A stretch of DNA of 64,000 bases, taken from NCBI RefSeq assembly GCF_024204685.1, contig NZ_CP100350.1:3126501-3190500 (forward strand). Direction: 5' to 3'. The position numbers and the translations under genes were made by a program. Position 1 is the first letter of the stretch, and each line of letters begins with the position of its first letter. Source of the stretch: Gilvimarinus sp. DA14 (GTDB taxonomy: Bacteria > Pseudomonadota > Gammaproteobacteria > Pseudomonadales > Cellvibrionaceae). A model generated the notes under the pieces. That model did no database searches, had not been told where the DNA came from, and saw only the letters and a list, made by a program, of their open reading frames with translations. Positions 58,601 to 64,000 of this stretch are shown piece after piece.

Positions 58601-59560
58601 TTATTCGCTTAAAGGCTGGACTTTGTAATATTGGCAAAGCTCTTTGAAAGACTCTGATTCAAGTATTTCTTGTTTATAGCTTTCGTTGAGAGGCTTTCGC
58701 TTTCTTGGTTCTATTAGGCTTCCCGATCGTCCGCTGTCACCGCTTACGTTCATTATGTCCATGTAATCAATCGCTTCCGGAGTTACGGAAATGCTAAGTA
58801 GCTCTGCATATTTGCGAAGCTGCAGCTCGGGCTCCAAAACAAAATCTTCGTAATACGCGATTTGGGGTTTATCGAAAGCATTTAGAAATCTAAGCAGTCG
58901 CTGGCAATATTCATCGAAGGTATTTGGATGGAAGTGTACCCAGCCGTTTACACGCAAAGATAAAAACGAATCGATAGGGTTTCGCACTGTTACTAGCTGT
59001 TTTATGTCGAAATGCGGCTGCAGTAGTCTGGTTACTGTGTCCAGATTAGGAGGGGGCGTTTTCATGCAATAGTCCGCATGACTGTGCGCTCTTATAACGA
59101 GAGTTCCTCCTAGGTTGCGCGTGTGCTTCTCCGTCTTAATTATGGAGTCTACAAAAATTTCTTCTGCAAGCTTCTCTGCTTGGGGGATTGCACCATAGTA
59201 GGCCTGAGTTACGATATCTCTAGGGGAGTAAACGGCTTTTGACCAATCATTGCCGTGTCGGGTAGTGGGATGTATTTCACTTAGCAAGAAAACGTTAGAT
59301 TGCGCCGCTAGGCATTTGGATATTAGACTGCCGCCGCTACAAGCAAAATGGTGAATAATACGTAGTGTGGGTTTTACATCATTCTTTTCATTGTTAACCA
59401 CTGAAGCACAGCGCTCCAGTAGGCTTTGTGTGTTGTCAAACCTGCTGAATTCTTGTGGGGCTGGGCTTTTATCACCGCGCTCAGCACCGTAGTCATTGAT
59501 AAGACTAAGTGCTTGCTGTAACTCTTGTTGGAGTGTTTTTAGGTCAGTAGATTTGGACAT
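58601..59560 (-). CDS. Sulfotransferase-like protein with N-terminal helix
   Basis: About 319 residues. ATG at 59560 is preferred because AAGGG lies upstream; the ATG at 59584 would overlap the previous gene. The N-terminus (TDLKTLQQELQQALSLI) is a helix. The P-loop HHFACSGGSLISKCLAAQSN acts as the phosphosulfate loop and LVTVRNPIDSFLSLRVNGW as the 3'-phosphate motif. Distinct in sequence from the sulfotransferase at 53205, so probably a different site on the glycan. Acceptor unknown. Confidence 0.75.
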   Translation of the reverse strand: MSKSTDLKTLQQELQQALSLINDYGAERGDKSPAPQEFSRFDNTQSLLERCASVVNNEKNDVKPTLRIIHHFACSGGSLISKCLAAQSNVFLLSEIHPTTRHGNDWSKAVYSPRDIVTQAYYGAIPQAEKLAEEIFVDSIIKTEKHTRNLGGTLVIRAHSHADYCMKTPPPNLDTVTRLLQPHFDIKQLVTVRNPIDSFLSLRVNGWVHFHPNTFDEYCQRLLRFLNAFDKPQIAYYEDFVLEPELQLRKYAELLSISVTPEAIDYMDIMNVSGDSGRSGSLIEPRKRKPLNESYKQEILESESFKELCQYYKVQPLSE

Positions 59561-59577
59561 TGTTTTTGCAGCCCTTA

Positions 59578-60696
59578 CTACCATTTCTCGAGCAGCTCAG
59601 GGTGCTCTTGCTCAACTTTGCGGTAAAAGTGGGACGCTGCCTGCAGTTTGCCATGTAGCTCTTTAATCAGGTCTTTAAGTTCTTGCTCGCTTTCTACTTT
59701 TTCGGCGTAGCGTTTGCGTAAGTCGGATGTGTCTGCCTGTGCTTTAGCCAGTAGCTTGGTGCTAAGCTGTGCAGAGCGCATTTGTTCTTTTAATTCCACC
59801 TGCGCTTGTTCTAGCTGTTCTCTTAGGTCTGATTCTTGATTGCTCTGGTTTTCTAGCTTGTTTTGAATATCGTTCTCTTGCTGTAGCAAGGCTTCTTTTT
59901 TCGCTTTCAGTTCAGTGCATTGTGATGCCAAAATATAGTTCTGATTCTCTAGCTCGCTAATATCCTGCCGAGCTTTTTGAAGCTCCGCTTTCAGTTTGAA
60001 TTTTTGATTTTCTAGCGAGGCATACTTTCTTTGTTGTTCGCAGGCTAGGGCCTTAAAATTGCGCCCGTACAGTACTCGACCGATAAGTGGGTTGGTTGAT
60101 TCTTCAACTGCTAAGCGCGAGAACCCTAACGGCTGTATGAAGGCGTCACTTTCTTCTAAGGTGGCGCCAGATTCGGCTGCTATTGCTTCATTTAAGGCCA
60201 CGCGCACTTCAATCATGTCCACCGATTCCAGAGAACCGTTCAACCCTTGTAGCAAGCGAGTTGCGGGTAGGCAGTCAATGGTCAGCCAGTTGTAGCTTTC
60301 CGGGCTTTCCCCTTTTTCTTCCAGTAATTGGCTAAGGGTAATGGTGGGATGTTGGGTTTGCTCTAGCGTTTGTATGTTGGGCCACAGTTGGCTTAGAGCT
60401 AGCGCTGATAGCAGTCCGTTGTCTTCTTCGCGGGTTAGGTGGTGCCAGGTAGCTTGCCCGTTTGATTCGCTGATTAAAGCTTGTGCTGCTTGCCAGTTTC
60501 TGTGGGCCGAGGTGGCGTGGGCAAGCAGTTGCGTGGCGTGTTCATTTGCCTCTATGGCCAGTAGCTTGGGTACTTTTTTAAATCGTTCTTCGCCTAGCAT
60601 GTCGCCGCGGCCTGCGCCAACGTATAGCCAACCCTGTACTGGGTTAAGCGCTTGCAGTAATAGTTGCCACTCGGCAATGCTTGTTGAGTTTTGCAT
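59578..60696 (-). CDS. FkbM-like (probably inactive) domain fused to a long coiled coil
   Basis: 372 residues. The first 210 look like an FkbM methyltransferase: GWLYVGAGRGDMLGE in the SAM-loop position, LLAIEANEHA, TITLSQLLEEKGE and YNWLTIDCLPATRLLQGLNG in the late aspartate block. Several usual residues differ (DCLPATR where DVEGAE is usual), so activity is doubtful. Residues about 220-355 are one continuous heptad-rich coiled coil (LKAELQKARQDISELENQNY, EQLEQAQVELKEQMRS). May be a scaffold or a length-setting partner. Follows the next gene by 12 bases. Confidence 0.65.
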   Translation of the reverse strand: MQNSTSIAEWQLLLQALNPVQGWLYVGAGRGDMLGEERFKKVPKLLAIEANEHATQLLAHATSAHRNWQAAQALISESNGQATWHHLTREEDNGLLSALALSQLWPNIQTLEQTQHPTITLSQLLEEKGESPESYNWLTIDCLPATRLLQGLNGSLESVDMIEVRVALNEAIAAESGATLEESDAFIQPLGFSRLAVEESTNPLIGRVLYGRNFKALACEQQRKYASLENQKFKLKAELQKARQDISELENQNYILASQCTELKAKKEALLQQENDIQNKLENQSNQESDLREQLEQAQVELKEQMRSAQLSTKLLAKAQADTSDLRKRYAEKVESEQELKDLIKELHGKLQAASHFYRKVEQEHPELLEKW

Positions 60697-60707
60697 AAAT
60701 GGTTACT

Positions 60708-62006
60708 TCAGCCTTTCTGCGGCGCAACAAGTGCCCGAACAAGAATTGTCTTTAACCGTATAGCCAGTTGGCGATGGTCATCGCTGCCCTTCTCGGCAGG
60801 AGACTGGGTTTTGGGAAAACGAAACTCTAAGTGCCATGTGGCTTGTTGCGAGCTTTGAGCAGAATCTATTTGCGCGCTAATTTGGCAAGGGAAGCGTTTA
60901 ATGGGCAGTTTGCCGAATTTGTGCTTAAGGTTTAATGGTTCGCCATTAAGCAATATTTGCATTTGCTTTACGATACTGGTGTCCAGGGCGTGCACAATGT
61001 CGAATACGAGCTCAAAGGGGCCTTGACCCGCCGCAGGCAAGTTGAGCGTGCTGGTTGTGCCGGGGCCCGCCCAGCGGCCGTCATTCTCGGCGTCGTACCA
61101 GTTGTTTCCTATAATTTGCTCTTCACGCAGGTCAAACAGCGTTGCTAGTGCTAGCCCGGCGCTCGGGGCGGTAAATTGCGCGGCGGTGCCGGCTTGGCGG
61201 CTGGTCGGGTCAGTCAGCTTTTGGTATTCGCAGAAGTAGTGTTCCAGCTCTTCTTGCACCTGATGCAGTTGTAATAAAAGCAGCTCGTTCTCTTCTTCCA
61301 GCTCCTGCAGTTTTTCGGCGTTGGGCTCGGCGGCCTTATTTTGTGCGTTGGCTGCTTCAGAAAGCTTGCTGTGCTCATTCTGGAGCTCTTGCAACTTTTT
61401 GTTGCTTTCGCGGTATTTGTCGGCTGTGGCTGAAAGTTGGGTGTAGTCGGTGGCTATCCGCTGCAGGGCTTTGCGCAGGCTGGCTTGATGTTGCTGCAGG
61501 GCTTGCTCTCCGTTTACGTCTGCCACGGTTTCCAGGTCGCGGTATAAGCTGCTGCTGTTCGTGTCTGTGTATGCCAAGCAGCTGCCCAGCGCCTCTGTTA
61601 ACGGCTTCGCGTTTAACTCGAACTCTGGCTCGCGGGTAGTATTGATTGGGTAGTCGGTCTTGCCGGCTAGCGCTGTTAATACCTTTTGGGGGGTATAAGT
61701 AAGGGCCAGCTCGTTCACCAAGGTGCAATGCTCCCGGTTGAGCATAAAATGGCGCAGTATGGCTTTTGTACTGTCGCTCCAGCGCTGTAGCGCTTGGTCA
61801 CAAGCGATTTCGCTATCCTGCTCCAGCGCGCGGGCGAGGGCTAGGCCCGGGGGAGTGTATAGAATTAACGTATGGCCATTGTTGGCTATGGCCGATGACA
61901 GTGATTGCTCGTTATCTAGCTCCTTTATTTGCGCCTGAGCAAATAGGCGCTGCACGCTGGAATGATCCCCTTCGGGATGTCCGATGATAACTGACAGAGG
62001 TTGCAT
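60708..62006 (-). CDS. Coiled-coil protein with sulfotransferase-like start and beta-rich tail
   Basis: 432 residues. Residues about 1-125 resemble the second half of a sulfotransferase (LILYTPPGLALARALEQDSE, LQRWSDSTKAILRHFM, CTLVNELALTYTPQKVLTAL) with the arginine of the 3'-phosphate motif missing and no P-loop. A coiled coil (about 180-268) ends in ENELLLLQLHQVQEELEHYF, a motif I recall from other glycan-cluster proteins. The C-terminal 150 residues (NNWYDAENDGRWAGPGTTST, FELVFDIVHALDTSIVKQMQ) look like a jelly-roll or carbohydrate-binding module. Function unknown. Confidence 0.65.
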   Translation of the reverse strand: MQPLSVIIGHPEGDHSSVQRLFAQAQIKELDNEQSLSSAIANNGHTLILYTPPGLALARALEQDSEIACDQALQRWSDSTKAILRHFMLNREHCTLVNELALTYTPQKVLTALAGKTDYPINTTREPEFELNAKPLTEALGSCLAYTDTNSSSLYRDLETVADVNGEQALQQHQASLRKALQRIATDYTQLSATADKYRESNKKLQELQNEHSKLSEAANAQNKAAEPNAEKLQELEEENELLLLQLHQVQEELEHYFCEYQKLTDPTSRQAGTAAQFTAPSAGLALATLFDLREEQIIGNNWYDAENDGRWAGPGTTSTLNLPAAGQGPFELVFDIVHALDTSIVKQMQILLNGEPLNLKHKFGKLPIKRFPCQISAQIDSAQSSQQATWHLEFRFPKTQSPAEKGSDDHRQLAIRLKTILVRALVAPQKG

Positions 62007-62052
62007 TCTTGCTGATCCTTGTGAACTTTCGGGGGCTTTCCTTACGTTAAGG

Positions 62053-62087
62053 ACAATACCGCGCTTTTAATTTCAGCGCGGTATTGT
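62053..62087. repeat. Perfect 13-bp inverted repeat in the glycan operon
   Basis: ACAATACCGCGCT (62053-62065) and AGCGCGGTATTGT (62075-62087) with a 9-base loop. It lies between the GT2 gene and the coiled-coil gene on the minus-strand transcript. No T-run follows on the minus strand, so it is not a plain terminator; attenuation, RNA stability or a protein site are possible. Confidence 0.6.
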
Positions 62088-62186
62088 AGCAGCATGGGCG
62101 ATTAAATATGTAGTGCCGTAGTGCGGCAGGTTGCCGGTTTGGCGCCGCAATTAATCTAGCCCGTGTCTGAGTGTAAAAATTTGCCG

Positions 62187-63080
62187 TCAGGCTATTTGCA
62201 GTGGGGAGTAGCGGGGCGAGCTTTTCAATGTTTGCCGGAGATTGCTGGCTTCGGCTGCCCCCAAATAGGGCAGGGCTGCCTGCAATGTGTTATGGGCGTG
62301 CTCGGAGAGCGTTTCGCCTGCCGGTGGTTTTCCCCCGCTCTCTAATAATTCTGAAAAATAGGTTAACAACCAATGCCCTGGGGCGTTACCCAGGTGCCGG
62401 TGAAGCACCTGTAAACCTTCGAGGGCGACCCAGTAACGCATGTTTAGAGTGATGCAGCCATCGTGAAGCCTTGAGCAGGCCTGGACTTCGTCTACAAAAC
62501 CGATGCGCCCAGAAAAGGCCTTAAAAGCCCTTAACCAGTACTCAAAGTCAAACGCGGTTTTGATGCTTTCGTCCAGCGGGCCTAGCAGCTGGTGCGCTGT
62601 ACGGGTAAAAAACATGGTGGGTTGGCAAATATAGCAGCCCTGGGCAAAGCGGTTATAGGGGGTGCTAGGTGGCAGGGTGGGGTAACGGCTAAGTTCTTTG
62701 CCATTTTCATCGACATGAATGCCCTGGCCATAGGCCATAACGTAGTTTTCGGGGCCGGTTAAGGCGCTCACCGCCCGCCCTACTGCGCCGGGTGTGTAAA
62801 GGTCGTCGGAATTCAGCCAGCCAATCAGTGTGCCGCGAACGCGGGCCAGGGCTTTGTTGATGGCATTGGCAGGGCCTTTATCTGGCTCGGAAAACCAGCG
62901 CAGGCGGCCGTCTTGTGCTTGGATGCGTGTGAGTACATCAACTGTGGCGTCGGTCGAGCCGCCGTCGGCCACTATCAGCTCCAGGCGGGGGTAGTCTTGC
63001 TCCAGCACGCTGGCTATAGATGCCTCAATGAACTCCGCTTGGTTAAAAGAAGGCATGACGATGGAAACAAGGGGCCGCAT
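62187..63080 (-). CDS. Glycosyltransferase family 2
   Basis: 297 residues. The ATG at 63080 gives MRPLVSIVMPSFNQAEFIEA, the family start; an in-frame TTG lies just upstream. GT-A core with LIVADGGSTDATVDVL and the DxD-like IGWLNSDDLYTPG, plus CQPTMFFTRTA and TAFDFEYWLRA. Likely adds an early sugar. Outermost gene of the minus-strand run, with a TACAAT about 45 bases upstream. GC-richer than the middle of the locus. Confidence 0.9.
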   Translation of the reverse strand: MRPLVSIVMPSFNQAEFIEASIASVLEQDYPRLELIVADGGSTDATVDVLTRIQAQDGRLRWFSEPDKGPANAINKALARVRGTLIGWLNSDDLYTPGAVGRAVSALTGPENYVMAYGQGIHVDENGKELSRYPTLPPSTPYNRFAQGCYICQPTMFFTRTAHQLLGPLDESIKTAFDFEYWLRAFKAFSGRIGFVDEVQACSRLHDGCITLNMRYWVALEGLQVLHRHLGNAPGHWLLTYFSELLESGGKPPAGETLSEHAHNTLQAALPYLGAAEASNLRQTLKSSPRYSPLQIA

Positions 63081-63124
63081 GAATTTATTCCGCAAATAGA
63101 TGGTCGCTGTAGACTATGGCGATC

Positions 63125-63130
63125 ATTGTA
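63125..63130 (-). promoter_or_regulatory. Possible -10 element of the glycan operon
   Basis: TACAAT on the minus strand, giving a start near 63118 and a leader of about 38 bases before the GT2 ATG. No convincing -35 at normal spacing, so weak. Confidence 0.25.
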
Positions 63131-63287
63131 CTTTGTTTGTTCCGAGATTGTTTGAACCCCGAGATTAGGGGGGTGATGTCAGCTCGTTTCTGGCTTCCGG
63201 CGGGCGGAGGGCGGCTAAGGCTCCGAGAGTAAGAATCGCAGGTAATTTTGTAGCAACTCATTACGCCATTTCTTTCAGGCCTATAAC

Positions 63288-63301
63288 TCTAGCGTGCTAG
63301 A
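63288..63301 (+). promoter_or_regulatory. Palindrome upstream of the addiction module, possible operator
   Basis: TCTAGCGTGCTAGA is a perfect 6-2-6 palindrome immediately after a TATAAC (63282-63287) that could be a -10. An antitoxin binding here would block its own promoter, as is normal for such modules. The remaining gap 63081-63281 shows nothing else I can name. Confidence 0.45.
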
Positions 63302-63342
63302 ATTGACCAAGATGCTTACTGACTCCACGAGGTGCCTCAACT

Positions 63343-63564
63343 ATGAACCTGGAACAAGTCATTCAAGAGACAAAAGGGCTGTCGGCCAGTGATCGAGCGC
63401 TGCTGGCCCATTGTTTGATTTCCAGCCTTGAAACTCAACATGATGAGGGGGTAGATGCTGCTTGGGCCAAACTTGCCGAGCGGCGAATTGATGAGCTTGA
63501 AACCGGCGCGGTGAGGTTTTTGTCATGGGAGGAAGTTAAAAGCCAGCTTAAGCGCCCCGGGTAA
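63343..63564 (+). CDS. Addiction module antitoxin-like protein
   Basis: 73 residues. The sequence QETKGLSASDRALLAHCLIS and DEGVDAAWAKLAERRIDELE with the C-terminal VRFLSWEEVKSQL is the pattern of the putative addiction module component family (antitoxins paired with RelE/ParE-type toxins, often in Gram-negative chromosomes). GAGGTG ribosome site. Its stop overlaps the ATG of the toxin remnant (TAATG). Confidence 0.85.
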   Translation: MNLEQVIQETKGLSASDRALLAHCLISSLETQHDEGVDAAWAKLAERRIDELETGAVRFLSWEEVKSQLKRPG

Positions 63565-63850
63565 TGGCGGATTTAAGCTTTCACCCAGCAATTTCTGGTG
63601 AGCTCCAAGAAGTTTACTCGTGGTACGAGCGGCAGGCCTTGGTGATGATTTCATTCACGAGCTTGAGTCTGCCTACGAATCAATAAAATCTTGGCCGGAA
63701 ACATGGCCGAAATTCAGTAGGCGTACCCGTAGATTTATATTGAAGAAGTTTCCATTCGCTGTCGTTTATAAGCCCTCCGGCTCTATTTGCCATGTAGTTG
63801 CCATAATGCACCAAAGCCGCAAACCAGGATATTGGCTCCACCGACTATAG
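63564..63850 (+). pseudogene. ParE/RelE-type toxin gene broken by a frameshift
   Basis: From the ATG at 63564 the frame reads MADLSFHPAISGELQEVYSW YERQA and then stops at about 63686. From about base 63630 the -1 frame continues the toxin: GLGDDFIHELESAYESIKSW, RRFILKKFPFAVVYKPS, ending RKPGYWLHRL at 63850. The 287-base span is one base short of 96 codons, so a single deletion near 63635 explains it. The toxin is thus probably inactive while the antitoxin is intact. A sequencing error cannot be excluded. Confidence 0.8.
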
Positions 63851-64000
63851 CTAATTGCTATTGGTGGGTAGTTTTAGTCCGCTCGTCCCCCAAAAACCTA
63901 AAAGCTTCTTGTCAGACTTCTGCAATTGATTTATTCCGCTAAGGCTGGCGAGCTTGATGTAGATAATAGCCCTGATCCTACAGATGATGATTGACGGTGA

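Noticed and set aside
62007-63343. JUMPstart/ops element (GGCGGTAG type) ahead of the glycan operon
   Set aside because: I looked for it on the minus strand upstream of 62006 and 63080 and saw no match, so RfaH control is not supported here.
63564-63850. Programmed frameshift joining the two halves of the toxin
   Set aside because: No clear slippery heptamer or following stem is visible at the frame change near 63635; a simple one-base loss is enough.

Overview
The window reads as chromosomal DNA of a marine-type gammaproteobacterium close to Pseudomonas and the Cellvibrionaceae (Saccharophagus, Teredinibacter, Cellvibrio). The basis is the ribosomal protein order, a Pseudomonas-like ubiE-ubiJ-ubiB and hisI-hisE-tatABC gene content, a secreted protease with a long poly-serine linker (a Cellvibrionaceae habit), and a CE2-like esterase. 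The assignment rests on recognised families and gene order; no database was searched.

Layout. 1-8754 (+): the end of the S10/spc supercluster (rplN to rpmJ, with secY) and the alpha operon (rpsM to rplQ, with rpoA), closed by a strong bidirectional terminator. 8833-22680 (-): core metabolism and envelope genes. These are a glutathionyl-hydroquinone reductase, monomeric isocitrate dehydrogenase, HMG-CoA lyase, ubiX, mpl, a poly-serine S41 protease lipoprotein operon, ubiE-ubiJ-ubiB, an RDD membrane protein and rlmJ. 22837-28082 (+): tamA-tamB. 28173-30924 (+): a formate/nitrite channel behind a convincing sigma-54 promoter, followed by a PP2C phosphatase/Ser-Thr kinase fusion. 30974-34240 (-): an MCP-porin-periplasmic binding protein operon. 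34517-38879: a DUF2061 protein (+), then tatC, tatB, tatA, hisE, hisI, an aldo/keto reductase and an FAD oxidoreductase in one tight minus-strand operon. 39029-44830 (+): a membrane beta-propeller-like protein, a CE2-like esterase, a CBS protein, small unknowns and waaA.

44887-63080 (-) is the accessory part: about 18 kb of surface-glycan genes on one strand. ManC, Gmd, Fcl and Gmm make and control GDP-mannose and GDP-fucose. Around them lie glycosyltransferases (GT2, GT4, a GT25-methyltransferase fusion), two sulfotransferases, a pyruvyltransferase-like protein, an FkbM methyltransferase, and several proteins I cannot match to a described function. Three of the unknowns look like altered enzyme folds joined to new parts: a membrane domain with a degenerate phosphotransferase-like tail (46338-48053), an FkbM-like domain with a coiled coil (59578-60696), and a sulfotransferase-like fold with a coiled coil and a beta-rich tail (60708-62006). 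No flippase, polymerase or ABC ATPase is present, so export must be encoded elsewhere. The centre of this locus is visibly more AT-rich than its flanks, which suggests transfer.

63288-63850 (+): an addiction-module antitoxin followed by a ParE/RelE-type toxin broken by a one-base frameshift. No tRNA, rRNA, CRISPR array or insertion sequence was seen. The longest gene-free stretch is just under 300 bases (40775-41067).
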